Positions 13,892-22,812 are shown, numbered from the stretch's first letter. The stretch is DNA of 28,646 nt from UBA11663 sp049616325 (GCA_049616325.1 JBMZHG010000026.1:1-28646); one strand, 5' to 3'. Notes: generated from the sequence alone by a model not told the origin. A program made the numbers and translations.

Positions 13892-14803
13892 TCAAGCTTT
13901 CCGTTGGAGAGGAAGGGTGACGCAGCGAAGCAAGCCCTCCATTTTGGCCGTTTCTTGAAGCGGCGTGGTGAACACGTTGTAGCCCCAATCCGCGAGTTGT
14001 TCGTTGACAAGCCCAAACGCCGGACACGACACCACGTCCTGAGGCGTGATCGAGATCAAGTTGCACTGCATGTCGTACATCTGCTCCGCATCGACTTCCA
14101 GGAGTCGTCCCGCAAAGCGTTCGCGAACCCAGGCCCGGTCTTGTTCGAGCCGGAGCCCGTCCGGGTGAAAAATCGCGTGACCTCCTGAAAGCACGCTCAG
14201 GCAGCAATCGAGGTGCAGGGCGTTGGCACAGGGGTCGGTGTCGGACTTCGTCAATTGAAATCCGCGCACGTTCCAGTCGGGGTATTGGTCCGCGAGCCAG
14301 TCCAAAGCAGCTTCATTGGTCCGGGACGAGGTGAAGGTCTTGAACTCGGCCGGTGCGCTGTACCCGACCCAGAGTTCCCCGTTCATCGGCATCACGTCGC
14401 CGCCCTCCACCCGAACGCCGGCAGGCGGGTTCAGCTGTTGGGATTCCGGCACGCTTTCGAGCAGGGGGGCTATGCCTTCCCATTCCTCGGCGCGGTCGGA
14501 GATCATGCGTGTGATCACGATTCGGTCGTCCACAACCACCCCCACGTCACGCGCGAAGATTTGATTCAAGTCCGGCACGTTGTGCGGCCGAAGCACGCGC
14601 ACCCCGTGTGCTTCAATCAGGGCGGTGAGGCCACCCAGCTCCCGCGCGCAATCCGCTTCCTTCGGAAACGTTCCCGCGAGGATGTGCTCCTTGGATTTGG
14701 GGTCGTACGACTCCTCCACGGTGGGGATTCCCCCCATGGATTGTGCCGTGCCGACCACCACCGTTTCCAGGGCGTCCCATTCGTTGACCGCGTGCAACTT
14801 CAT
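13892..14803 (-). CDS. Amidinotransferase / dimethylargininase-like enzyme
   Basis: A 303-residue second member of the guanidino-modifying superfamily, distinct from CtlX next door. It opens MKLHAVNEWDALETVVVG, as amidinotransferases do. Landmarks are FARDVG at 83-88, EGGD at 133-136, HLD at 197-199 (catalytic His197) and LLRCVTLP with the nucleophile Cys294. These suit glycine/inosamine amidinotransferases and dimethylarginine hydrolases alike, so the reaction may be amidino transfer from arginine or hydrolysis of a methylated arginine. Bacteroidota often carry an enzyme of this kind beside ctlX. The start ATG 14803 lies 7 bases after the stop of the lipoprotein gene, and its stop lies 7 bases before ctlX. 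Confidence 0.8.
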   Translation of the reverse strand: MKLHAVNEWDALETVVVGTAQSMGGIPTVEESYDPKSKEHILAGTFPKEADCARELGGLTALIEAHGVRVLRPHNVPDLNQIFARDVGVVVDDRIVITRMISDRAEEWEGIAPLLESVPESQQLNPPAGVRVEGGDVMPMNGELWVGYSAPAEFKTFTSSRTNEAALDWLADQYPDWNVRGFQLTKSDTDPCANALHLDCCLSVLSGGHAIFHPDGLRLEQDRAWVRERFAGRLLEVDAEQMYDMQCNLISITPQDVVSCPAFGLVNEQLADWGYNVFTTPLQETAKMEGLLRCVTLPLQRKA

Positions 14804-14810
14804 GCCGGGC

Positions 14811-15614
14811 TTACTTTTTGTCGAAGTGTTCCCGCTTGTGACGAAGAAGCTCGAGCATGGTCTCCTGCTTCATCATCTCGGCCGCGAGCTGGGGCGATTT
14901 GCTGATCTGCGGAGGGAGGTACATGCAGTGCAGGCTGTCGAGGGAAGTGAGCACGTACATGGACGTCTCGGCGTTGATTTCGAACTGCCGAATGTGCGCC
15001 GTGTCGCCGTTTTCGATTTGGTCAAACTCGTAGTATTCGACAGCCTCCTTGCCGTACTGGTCCTGCAGCGTAAGCCGCATGCCTTCAGGGTTGCCTTCGA
15101 AGTTCTCGAAAAAGTCCAAATAGTAATTCAGGTCCAACCCCAACAGCGCCACGCGCTGGTCGACTTCCTCCACCCAGGGGCTTACGTACCGGATGTGCAA
15201 ACCGCCTGCGCGGTTTCGCAGGCCTTTGTGGAACCATTTGTCCATCATCTCCTTTTGGACGGTCAGCATCGCGGTGTCGGCGGTGCGGTGGCCTGGGAAA
15301 TGCTCAAACATGGCGTCCCATTCGCCCACGTTGGACAAGTGGAAATAAGTGTACAAATCGTCGAGCACCACCTTGAGGGAGTCCTCGGCCATGAAGCTTG
15401 CCAGCCCCACGTTGTCCACTGTCACTTTGAGGGGGTCGAGTTCCGGATGAACTTCCAGGTCTGGAACGGCCACGGCTTGCTCAGGGGCGCCGTCTGAGAC
15501 TGCAATCGGCAACGAAGTCAAGTCCGAGGGCGCCGGGTGCTCGCAGCTCGCCAGCACGAACATGCAACACACGCCAAGGGCCGCAATAGGGGGAGTCACT
15601 CGTTTCCAACTCAT
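14811..15614 (-). CDS. Lipoprotein of unknown function
   Basis: A 267-residue protein with a lipoprotein signal: MSWKR, a hydrophobic run, then VLASC with Cys24 as the lipidation site. A mature domain follows with no motif I recognise. It is rich in acidic and aromatic residues (YTYFHLSNVGEWDAMFEHFP, YVSPWVEEVDQRVALLGLDLNYYLDFF), has no membrane segment and ends in Lys residues. It probably sits in the outer membrane or the periplasmic leaflet. ATG at 15614 is preferred over the in-frame ATG five codons upstream because it gives the cleaner signal peptide. It heads the run leading to the two arginine-handling enzymes and argS, which may or may not be functional. Confidence 0.75.
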   Translation of the reverse strand: MSWKRVTPPIAALGVCCMFVLASCEHPAPSDLTSLPIAVSDGAPEQAVAVPDLEVHPELDPLKVTVDNVGLASFMAEDSLKVVLDDLYTYFHLSNVGEWDAMFEHFPGHRTADTAMLTVQKEMMDKWFHKGLRNRAGGLHIRYVSPWVEEVDQRVALLGLDLNYYLDFFENFEGNPEGMRLTLQDQYGKEAVEYYEFDQIENGDTAHIRQFEINAETSMYVLTSLDSLHCMYLPPQISKSPQLAAEMMKQETMLELLRHKREHFDKK

Positions 15615-15644
15615 GCCCCAAAGATACACGCGGCAGAACCCAAG

Positions 15645-16238
15645 TCAGTTCACGAAAAACGTCCCTCCCTCAAGCGGTCGTTGGGTCAAAAGTTTGCGTG
15701 TGAGCTCGAGCCGTTCTAACAACGCCCATTGCATTTCAACCACGGTTGGTTGGCTGAGGATTTCGGCCCGCTGCATGGCGTCGATGCCTAAGTGCTGTAC
15801 GATGCGAAGAAGTCCTTGGTTTTCAAGGTTTCCGACGTGCATGTCTCGCGCTTTCATTTCTTCGATGAGGGCGTCCCTGGCTTGGGCGCATGCCGATCCG
15901 AGAGGCCAATGTGCCCAGTCGTCGATGGGCTGAATATCTCCTTGGGGGTAGGGCACTGCCACAGGAGTTTCGTCCAAGCTTTGGAGACGGAACAACCCCG
16001 TTGACGTCACCGCGACGTCGCGTTTGCCCCCTGCCATGCGTTTTTGCACGGTGACCAAGCGCATCGTGGCTCCGACACGCCAAATTTTGGAATCGTGGCA
16101 AAAGGGGATGCCAAACTCCTCCACCTGCATGGCCTCCAACGCATTGAAAAGCTCCTGAAAGCGCGGTTCAAAGACGTGAAGCCCAACAGTCTCTCCTGGC
16201 AATGGGAGAAGGCGCAAAGGGAAAAGTGGAAGGGGCAT
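15645..16238 (-). CDS. Lon N-terminal (substrate-binding) domain protein
   Basis: A 197-residue stand-alone version of the domain that binds substrates at the N terminus of Lon protease. It lacks ATPase and protease parts. The opening PLPLFPLRLLPLPGE followed by LHVFEPRFQELF is diagnostic, then the typical IPF(C)...G strand pattern and a C-terminal helical section. Stand-alone forms are common in bacteria, and their role is unclear: perhaps an adaptor or chaperone-like binder. ATG 16238 directly precedes the conserved opening. It follows the HtrA-type gene after 54 bases on the same strand, so a link to protein quality control is possible but only inferred. Confidence 0.85.
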   Translation of the reverse strand: MPLPLFPLRLLPLPGETVGLHVFEPRFQELFNALEAMQVEEFGIPFCHDSKIWRVGATMRLVTVQKRMAGGKRDVAVTSTGLFRLQSLDETPVAVPYPQGDIQPIDDWAHWPLGSACAQARDALIEEMKARDMHVGNLENQGLLRIVQHLGIDAMQRAEILSQPTVVEMQWALLERLELTRKLLTQRPLEGGTFFVN

Positions 16239-16292
16239 CCACGAGGGTACGACGCATGCACGACACCGCCTTCAACGAAAGTCACCAAGCCC

Positions 16293-17852
16293 TCACTTGC
16301 GGGGCTGAAGCATCTCTTTGGGGACGGCAACTCCGGCGTAGGCACGTTTCCCTGAGGCATAAAGGCCTTCGAGCAAGACGCCCTCTTCGTTCCCCGCGGC
16401 CGCACGCGCGAGTGCCTTGCGGAGGTCCGCGAGCGAATTCACGGGAGCTCCGTCCACCCGCAACAGCACAAAGCCCTGCTTCAACCCTTGCCGCGACCAT
16501 TCGCCCTGCCGAACCTCCGTCGCCACGAGTCCGCCACGAATGCCCAACTTCTCACGTGTGGCCGTCGGTACCTCGCGGAGGGTGACGCCCCACGAGGTCT
16601 GCCACGGTGCGGACAGAACGGACGATTCGGAGCCTGTTTTTTCCGAGGTGACAGGCGAAGGAGCGGCCTGAGCGGTCGACGCATGGAGGGGCTGGGAGGG
16701 GAGCAGCTTCGTGTCGCCTTGCCGGTTGGTCAGCGTCACATTGACGGTGCGCGTCACGTCCCCGCGCCGGGTGCGCACGGAAACAGCGTCGCCGGGACGG
16801 TGTTTGGACAACTGCTCCTGAAGGGACGGGAACGAATTCACCTCGAAGTCGTTGATGGCCAGGATGCGGTCTCCCGCTCGAATTCCGGCCTCCGCAGCGC
16901 CGCCCCCGTCGCTGGTGGATGCCACCCGCACTCCTTGGCCCGTTGGATCAATCGCCACGCCGAGGTAAGCACGTTGCACGCGCCCAAACTCTTTCAGGTC
17001 TCGCGCCACTTTCGCCACGATGGACGACGGGATGGCGAAGGAATACCCCGCGTAAGAACCGGTCTGGGAAGCAATCGCGGTGTTGATTCCAATCAGTTCG
17101 CCGTTCAAGTTGACGAGTGCTCCGCCGCTGTTGCCGGGGTTGACGGCCGCGTCGGTTTGGAGAAAGCTTTCGACGGGAAACACGTCTCGCGTGGCGTCCG
17201 GTTCCAAGAGACGAATGTTCCGGCCTTTGGCGCTGACGATGCCCGCCGTCACGGTGGACGTCAAATTGAGGGGATTTCCAACGGCAAGCACCCACTCGCC
17301 CACGCGGACGTCGTCGCTGTTCCCGAGCGGCAGGGCGGTGAGCTTTCGGTCGGGCTGGATCTCGAGGATGGCCAAATCCGTGCTCGGGTCGCTTCCCAGC
17401 ACTTGGGCAGGGTAGGACGTGCCGTCCGACGTATTGACGCGAACCTCGCGAGCCCCGTCAACGACGTGGTGGTTGGTGACAATCAAGCCGTCGCCGTCCA
17501 AAATCACCCCGCTGCCGGAGCCTTGCGCGATGCGACCGGTCGCCATCCCGAGCATGCTCAACCACGGGTTGCTGGGATCGGCGACGAGGGACGCGGTTTG
17601 GATGTGGACGACGGCATCCACGGAGGCCTCTGCGGCATGCACAAAGCTGGTTTCGTAGGATTCGGATGGGCTGTCCGCCGTGACGGGCGAGGGCCAGTTG
17701 GGGCGAGGGTCAGTGGCGGCGGTTGGGAGGACCCAATCGGGCTGGTTTTCGACGGTGTTGACCTCGTGCGCAAGCATCGAGTCAAGAAGTCCAGCAATTG
17801 CGAGCGCTGCCAGGGCACCAGTCAAGCTCCAACGAAGGGCAGGGATGTTCAT
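16293..17852 (-). CDS. htrA: HtrA/DegP-type periplasmic serine protease
   Basis: A 519-residue exported protease/chaperone that degrades misfolded envelope proteins. An N-terminal hydrophobic segment (about 9-27) targets it to the periplasm. The trypsin-like domain has VIVTN-type LIVTNHHVVDG with catalytic His129, STDLAIL with Asp159, and GNSGGAL with Ser242. A PDZ domain (about 295-395) follows, beginning RAYLGVAI. A Ser/Pro-rich linker leads to a second, more degenerate PDZ (about 430-510), where Bacteroidota HtrA proteins also diverge. All three catalytic residues are intact and the length is typical. ATG at 17852 gives a compact signal sequence; an in-frame ATG 27 bases upstream adds only polar residues. 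HtrA genes are often under envelope stress control, but I could not identify a promoter. Confidence 0.93.
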   Translation of the reverse strand: MNIPALRWSLTGALAALAIAGLLDSMLAHEVNTVENQPDWVLPTAATDPRPNWPSPVTADSPSESYETSFVHAAEASVDAVVHIQTASLVADPSNPWLSMLGMATGRIAQGSGSGVILDGDGLIVTNHHVVDGAREVRVNTSDGTSYPAQVLGSDPSTDLAILEIQPDRKLTALPLGNSDDVRVGEWVLAVGNPLNLTSTVTAGIVSAKGRNIRLLEPDATRDVFPVESFLQTDAAVNPGNSGGALVNLNGELIGINTAIASQTGSYAGYSFAIPSSIVAKVARDLKEFGRVQRAYLGVAIDPTGQGVRVASTSDGGGAAEAGIRAGDRILAINDFEVNSFPSLQEQLSKHRPGDAVSVRTRRGDVTRTVNVTLTNRQGDTKLLPSQPLHASTAQAAPSPVTSEKTGSESSVLSAPWQTSWGVTLREVPTATREKLGIRGGLVATEVRQGEWSRQGLKQGFVLLRVDGAPVNSLADLRKALARAAAGNEEGVLLEGLYASGKRAYAGVAVPKEMLQPRK

Positions 17853-17947
17853 GTTGCAGATTTGGGTGGGAATCACCACAAATCAACGCATGCTCTGCCC
17901 ACAAGCGTGGATGAAAAATGTCAAGAAACCTGAAAGGTCTGCGGCGT

Positions 17948-18940
17948 TTACTTTTCTTGGATCAAGCCGATCTCGCGAAGGCGTTGTTCAAGGTATTCGC
18001 CGGCGGTCGTGCTGGGTTCAAGCGGCTCCGTCCCTGCGGGAACGCATTGAGGGAGGGCGGACAAATCCATGGTGGGGACGGGGTGGCAGAAGAACGGCAT
18101 GCTGAACCGAGGCTGCCCCCACTTTTTACGTGGGGGATTGATCACCCGGTGCGTGGTGGACTTCAGTTGTTGGTTGGTGAGCCGCTGAAGCATGTCGCCG
18201 ACGTTGACCACCAAATGTTCAGGCAGCGCCGTAACCCCGGTCCATTCGCCTTCCTTGTCCATGACCTCGAGTCCTTCGGCGGAAGCTCCGACGAGCAGCG
18301 TGATCAAGTTGATGTCCTCGTGTTGGCCCGCCCGCACGCTCGATTTCGGTTCTGAGGTTATGGGGGGGTAGTGGATGAGGCGCAGAATGCTGTTTCCTCC
18401 GGGCACGAACTGCTCAAAGTAGTTTTCTTCCAAGCCGAGGTGCAGCGCGATGGCTTTGAGCATTTGGCGTCCCACGTTTTCCAGGTTGCGGTACAAATCG
18501 TCCGCCTTTCCTTCGAGGTTGGGGCGCTCCGCGACGGAGGCGTTGGGGGGGTAGTCCTTGAGGTCGGCGCCTGCGGGAATGTGGGTTTGGCCGACTTGCC
18601 AAAACTCCTTCAAATCCGCAGCGTTGCTGTCCTTGGCGTGCTCCGTCCCAAAACTCACGTATCCGCGCTGGCGGTTGTGCTCGGGATGCTCGTGCTTCAT
18701 CTTGGCCTCGGTTGACAAGGCGAAGAATTCTTTGGCCTCGGCGTACATGTCGTCAATCACGGCGGGGTTGACGCCGTGGCCCGAGATGGCTGCAAATCCA
18801 ATTTCGCGGTACGCGGCCCCGAGGTCGTCCACAAACGCCTGACGCTGCTCAGGCGTGCCTTCCGTAAAGTGGCTGAGGTTCAACGTGGGAATGCCCGCGA
18901 CAAAGTCGAGGTGAGCTACGGATGCAGGAGGATTTTTCAT
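17948..18940 (-). CDS. 2-oxoglutarate/Fe(II) oxygenase, isopenicillin N synthase-like
   Basis: A 330-residue cytoplasmic oxidoreductase of the isopenicillin N synthase / gibberellin-oxidase-like group. It has the N-terminal region with IPTLNLSHF and REIGFAAISGHGV (residues 18-57), then the jelly-roll core with the iron-binding triad His207-x-Asp209 in GQHEDINLITLL and His264 in STTHRVINP. The 2-oxoglutarate (or substrate) binding pair follows as RFS (Arg278, Ser280). All ligands are present, so it should be active. The substrate is unknown, since this group includes hydroxylases and ring-forming enzymes. ATG 18940 starts the conserved protein; an in-frame start 16 codons earlier overlaps the upstream stop. 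It lies 44 bases after the glycosyltransferase gene. Confidence 0.88.
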   Translation of the reverse strand: MKNPPASVAHLDFVAGIPTLNLSHFTEGTPEQRQAFVDDLGAAYREIGFAAISGHGVNPAVIDDMYAEAKEFFALSTEAKMKHEHPEHNRQRGYVSFGTEHAKDSNAADLKEFWQVGQTHIPAGADLKDYPPNASVAERPNLEGKADDLYRNLENVGRQMLKAIALHLGLEENYFEQFVPGGNSILRLIHYPPITSEPKSSVRAGQHEDINLITLLVGASAEGLEVMDKEGEWTGVTALPEHLVVNVGDMLQRLTNQQLKSTTHRVINPPRKKWGQPRFSMPFFCHPVPTMDLSALPQCVPAGTEPLEPSTTAGEYLEQRLREIGLIQEK

Positions 18941-18984
18941 GAAGGTGGAAATCGGATGCAGTGGCAATTTCGCAAAAAGCAACC

Positions 18985-20175
18985 TCATTTGGGCTGCGCA
19001 ACGTCAACCAAAAGGCGTTCAAGCTCTGTGGCGTGGGTCTCCCACGAGAAATTGGCGGTGACTTGGGCTTGCGCTTGTTTGCCAAGCCGAGTGGCGTCGT
19101 CGGGGCGAGCGAGCAGGTCGTCGATGGCCTTGGCAAACGAAGCCGCGTCTTGGCACACCCGGGCGTGGCCTTCTGAAGGGAACCCAAGTGGCGCGAACGC
19201 ATGCGGCGACAGCACGCAGGGCAATTCGGCGCTCATGGCTTCGAGCACCTTGTTTTGGAGTCCAGTGCCCATGCGGAGGGGGGCGACAAACAGCGTGGCC
19301 TTGCGGTACTCCTCGGCAATGTCATCCACCCACCCCGTGACTTCGACCCGGTCGGAGGCCAGTGCTTGGACGCTGGGTTTGGGCTCGGCTCCGGCCAACA
19401 CCACGCGCACTTCGGGATGCGAGACCAAGGGCAGGATTTCCTCCGCCAAAAAATGGGCGGCGTCGACGTTGGGGGCGTACGACATGTTGCCCGTGAAGAG
19501 CAGGACAGGCGGACGTTGAGGTCGAACTTCCGCGGGCGAGAATTCGCTGAAGTCCACGCCGTTGGGCACGATTCGAATGTGGTCGCGGTCCCGGTGAGGG
19601 ATGAGCAACCGGTCGTTGCGCGAGATCACCGTGCTGGCGTCGAAGTAATCGAAGATGCGCGACTCGTACCGGGCGAGGCGCGTGCCTTCCGTGCGCATCA
19701 GGCCCCGAAGCAACCAGCTCCAACGGCGCTGCTCGGAATGCGACCTCCGGTGCATGCCTGCGCTAAGGGCATCCATGTAATCGAGCACTTTGGGCACTTC
19801 ATGGAGTTCTTTGACGTACTCCGCGCAACGCACCAATTGGCAGTAAATCACGTCGGGTTGATGCGATTGGACCAAGGCTCGGAGACGCTTTTTGCCGGCC
19901 TCCTCGGTGAACCACACCACCTGAAACGGCAGTTGGGATGCCCACGCCCAGGCCATGCGCCACAAGCGCTTGATGATCGAAAGTTGAAGCACATGGAATT
20001 CTTGGACCAAGGGTTCCAGCGCCTCTCGTTGTTCAGGTGTTGCGGATTTTGAACTCAAGCAGCACAGGACCACTTGGTGGTTTTTGCTGAGGTGGCGTAA
20101 TTGGTGGTGAAGCCGGAGTTTGTCCCCCTTTTCGAGCGGGAAGGGGATTCGGGAAGCGAGGACCAAGATTTTCAT
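18985..20175 (-). CDS. Glycosyltransferase, GT-B fold (group 1)
   Basis: A 396-residue GT4-like glycosyltransferase. The N-terminal domain opens MKILVLASRIPFPLEKGDKLR, characteristic of a branch that includes the XrtA-associated transferases. The C-terminal nucleotide-sugar domain has LLFTGNMSYAPNVDA, VTGWVDDI and MGTGLQNKVLEAMSAELP (from residue 302), which place the catalytic Glu in the usual KxxEAM position. It acts in the cytoplasm, or at the membrane's inner face, on an unknown acceptor. ATG 20175 overlaps the stop of the preceding glycosyltransferase as ATGA, so the two are translationally coupled; the open frame extends further upstream, but inside the neighbour. Confidence 0.92.
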   Translation of the reverse strand: MKILVLASRIPFPLEKGDKLRLHHQLRHLSKNHQVVLCCLSSKSATPEQREALEPLVQEFHVLQLSIIKRLWRMAWAWASQLPFQVVWFTEEAGKKRLRALVQSHQPDVIYCQLVRCAEYVKELHEVPKVLDYMDALSAGMHRRSHSEQRRWSWLLRGLMRTEGTRLARYESRIFDYFDASTVISRNDRLLIPHRDRDHIRIVPNGVDFSEFSPAEVRPQRPPVLLFTGNMSYAPNVDAAHFLAEEILPLVSHPEVRVVLAGAEPKPSVQALASDRVEVTGWVDDIAEEYRKATLFVAPLRMGTGLQNKVLEAMSAELPCVLSPHAFAPLGFPSEGHARVCQDAASFAKAIDDLLARPDDATRLGKQAQAQVTANFSWETHATELERLLVDVAQPK

Positions 20176-21398
20176 GCCTGAACCCATTGGGAGAGGTGTT
20201 CGGTCAAGGACTTCGCCCGTGCGCGGTGCCCCAAATTCTCCAAGGCCCAAGCTCTCCCCCGGGTGCCGAGTTCAACCGCAAAGGCATGGTCGGTCAGCAG
20301 CCTGGTCAGGGCCGAAGCCACTTCGTTCGCGGTGTTGGCGACCAGCACATGTTTTTCGTGCACCAAGTCCATGCCTTCCATGCCTTTGGAGGTGGTGACC
20401 ACCGGTCGGCCAGCCGCAAGCGCTTCCGCCAGTTTGATTCGCATTCCTGAACCCGCGTGCAACGGAACCACCACGATGTACGGGGCGTCGTACGTGGCTC
20501 GCGCGTCCTCGACTTCGCCCAGCACGCGCACCCCGGTTTCCGGCGAGGATACCCAGTCTTCGGGCATGTGCCTTCCGGCCAAATCCAATTCCACGTGGGG
20601 CGTGGAGCTTCGCACCAAAGGCCAAACGTCGTCCCGCAACCAACTCACGCCCTGAACGTTGGGCGTCCAGTCCATGGAGCCGAGGTGCAAGACACGCTCG
20701 GGGCCGCGATTCATGGCGCTGTGCGGCGTGTTTTCGACGTCCAGCCCAAACGGCAAGGCGACCACCGGAACGGGCTTCGACTCGAAGTGCTTTGCGGCCG
20801 TTTCGCGAAACCAAGTGGCGTCGCGGTCGGTGATGGCGGCGACGGCGTCCACGACCCCGAGCAGGCGAATTTCTTCGTCTCGAAGTTTGGCCTGAAAGAG
20901 GCTGAGGAGCCATTTCTTGGGGCCTTTCGGCATGTTCGAGGTGACTTCCTCCCACAACAGGTGTTCGACGTTGTGCGCCCGCAACACCACCTCCGCGTCG
21001 CTCAGCCTTCGAATGGCCGGGATGTACGAGCTCGTGAAGATCGACTCGAGCAGAACCACGTCAAACATCTCCTCCCGGAGCACGCGTTCCACCGCACGGT
21101 CCATTTCAGGCACGTGAAAGCGGCTGAGGTGGTAGCTCTCTCCGGTGACGATGTGGCTGGCCGCGTCGCGGAGGTTGAGTTCCGTGTCCGCGTACACCGC
21201 TTCAATCCGGGTCGCCTCCTGGTAATCCAGGCTGAGGGCATCTCGGTCGAAGGGGTGCTTGTGGGTGTGGAGCGTGAGCACTTTCACGCGGTGGCCTTCA
21301 AGCAACAACCCCGTTGTCAGGCTGTCCATGGCGATGCACCCGCCGTCGACCGCAGGACGCGGAGGCTTGTGGCAGAGTTGCAAAATTCGAAGGGACAT
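20172..21398 (-). CDS. Glycosyltransferase, GT-B fold (group 1)
   Basis: A 408-residue GT4-like transferase, related to but clearly different from the one it overlaps. It opens MSLRILQLCHKPPRPAVDGG, has RAHNVEHLLWE in the N-terminal domain and LHLGSMDWTPNVQG, GSGMRIKLAEALAAGRPVVTT (from residue 316) in the donor domain. Bacteroidota carry such pairs in surface-glycan loci. Its donor and acceptor cannot be deduced. It lies 22 bases downstream of the LptF/LptG-type permease gene on the same strand, suggesting a shared role in envelope glycan or lipopolysaccharide biogenesis. ATG at 21398 is the only good start. Confidence 0.92.
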   Translation of the reverse strand: MSLRILQLCHKPPRPAVDGGCIAMDSLTTGLLLEGHRVKVLTLHTHKHPFDRDALSLDYQEATRIEAVYADTELNLRDAASHIVTGESYHLSRFHVPEMDRAVERVLREEMFDVVLLESIFTSSYIPAIRRLSDAEVVLRAHNVEHLLWEEVTSNMPKGPKKWLLSLFQAKLRDEEIRLLGVVDAVAAITDRDATWFRETAAKHFESKPVPVVALPFGLDVENTPHSAMNRGPERVLHLGSMDWTPNVQGVSWLRDDVWPLVRSSTPHVELDLAGRHMPEDWVSSPETGVRVLGEVEDARATYDAPYIVVVPLHAGSGMRIKLAEALAAGRPVVTTSKGMEGMDLVHEKHVLVANTANEVASALTRLLTDHAFAVELGTRGRAWALENLGHRARAKSLTEHLSQWVQA

Positions 21399-21420
21399 GG
21401 AACAGGGTTGAAGCGCGAAA

Positions 21421-22812
21421 TTAGGTCGTTCTTTTCAGGCTGAGCCATTGGCCTTCCCGCGTGGTGTTCCAAAGCAGCCAAGCGGCCAGGGGCGCCAACG
21501 TCAACGTGCCCAGCCACATGCCCGACCAAGGCGTCAACGTCCCGGTTTTCACCATCTGTTCCCCCAGCATGGAAAGGGCGTAGTACAGCAAGAACACGCC
21601 AAGCGCCAGCAGGGTGGGGACCCCGAGGCCTCCGCGTCCGACCAGTGCGCCGAGGGAACTGCCCACCAGAAACAGCACCATGCAGCCAAGAGACAAGATG
21701 TATTTGCGGTGCCACTCGATGTCGTGACGGTGCTGGCGAAGCTGTTTCCCCTCCATGTTGGAAAGGGCGTTCTCGAGGCTTCGGATGTGGTTTCGAGAAG
21801 CTTCGCGGGCCTTGTCAAACGTTCGCCCTCGCGACACGGACGACAGCGCGCCGTACCAGGGGGAAGTGGGCGAGGCTTGCGGGTGCGACCCGGCCGAGGC
21901 GTACCATCCCGACGTGTCGGCGAGGTGGGCTACGTTCCTTCTGCCGTAGTTCACGAGGTCGCCGCGCTCTTGCACAATGCCGTCGGCGAGCGAATCGCTG
22001 GCGTGCGACAACTGCGACAGGTTCATCCGTTCGTAGGACCGCCGGAAAAGGTCCTCGTTGGCCATGGAAAAGTCCAAACTCTGCAACGGAATCCGCAGCA
22101 CCTGACGCTCGAATCGGCTCTGGATGTGCGGGTGAACCCGTTCCTTGGTTCGGGACAGCGTTTCCTGATGTTCCTCGTAGCTGACCCCGTTTTCCAGTTG
22201 CAGGACCAAGGCTCTGGCCTCTTGGGCCATGTTGCCACGCTCGGCGCGAACGACGAGCACGCTTTGTCCTTTGGGGTCCCGGTGGTCGTGAATCAGGATG
22301 TGCTCGAGGGCGCCGTCGGGGTGCTTTTTTCCGACCCGAATCGAGAACCCGTCGATGCCGTTGTAAAACACGCCTTCCCGGACGTTGAGGGCGGGTTTTT
22401 GTTTGGTCACCGAATACAGAAGGGCTCGAAAGCGCATGTTGGCCGCCGGCCATCCGGCATCGCTGAACCAAAACGCCCCCGCGCAAATCACCCCCATGCA
22501 CAGCACAAGCGGGCGGAGGATGCGCAGAAACGACATGCCGGAGGCTTTCATGGCGGTGAGTTCGCTGCGTTCGGCAAGGTTTCCGAGGGCCATGATGGAC
22601 GCCACGAGGACGGCCAAGGGAAGGGCCAAGTTCACGAGCCGGGCTGAAGCGAACACCATCAGTTTGAACACGACCCACAAGTCGAGTCCCTTTCCAATGA
22701 GGTCGTCGGCATAGACCCACAGGAATTGCATGTCCAAGATGAACAGCGCCACCGGCAAGGTCACGGCAAAAGGCCCCAAGAAGGCCCTCAACATGAGTCG
22801 ACGAATCCTCAC
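21421..22812 (-). CDS. LptF/LptG-family permease (YjgP/YjgQ)
   Basis: A 463-residue inner-membrane subunit of the lipopolysaccharide export ABC machine, which extracts LPS for transfer to the periplasmic bridge. Six membrane segments are visible, at about 11-31, 52-75, 100-118, 371-391, 398-416 and 430-450, with a long periplasmic beta-jellyroll part between the third and fourth. The conserved beginning (MLRAFLGPF, MQFLWVYADDLIGKGL) and the amphipathic SELTAMKASGMS loop are present. I chose GTG at 22812, giving MRIRRLMLRAFLGPF, which aligns better with the family start than ATG 22794. Longer versions from 22869 or 22944 would overlap the divergent gene. LptF and LptG cannot be told apart safely here. 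Confidence 0.9.
   Translation of the reverse strand: MRIRRLMLRAFLGPFAVTLPVALFILDMQFLWVYADDLIGKGLDLWVVFKLMVFASARLVNLALPLAVLVASIMALGNLAERSELTAMKASGMSFLRILRPLVLCMGVICAGAFWFSDAGWPAANMRFRALLYSVTKQKPALNVREGVFYNGIDGFSIRVGKKHPDGALEHILIHDHRDPKGQSVLVVRAERGNMAQEARALVLQLENGVSYEEHQETLSRTKERVHPHIQSRFERQVLRIPLQSLDFSMANEDLFRRSYERMNLSQLSHASDSLADGIVQERGDLVNYGRRNVAHLADTSGWYASAGSHPQASPTSPWYGALSSVSRGRTFDKAREASRNHIRSLENALSNMEGKQLRQHRHDIEWHRKYILSLGCMVLFLVGSSLGALVGRGGLGVPTLLALGVFLLYYALSMLGEQMVKTGTLTPWSGMWLGTLTLAPLAAWLLWNTTREGQWLSLKRTT

Noticed and set aside
16488..17933. 481-codon open frame on the + strand
   Set aside because: It is antisense to the HtrA-type protease gene, which has an intact catalytic triad. The translated product is low in recognisable structure.
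17853..17947. Promoter for the HtrA-type gene on the - strand
   Set aside because: A TTGATTTG element and upstream TTG runs exist, but spacing and matches to the Bacteroidota consensus are too poor to call.
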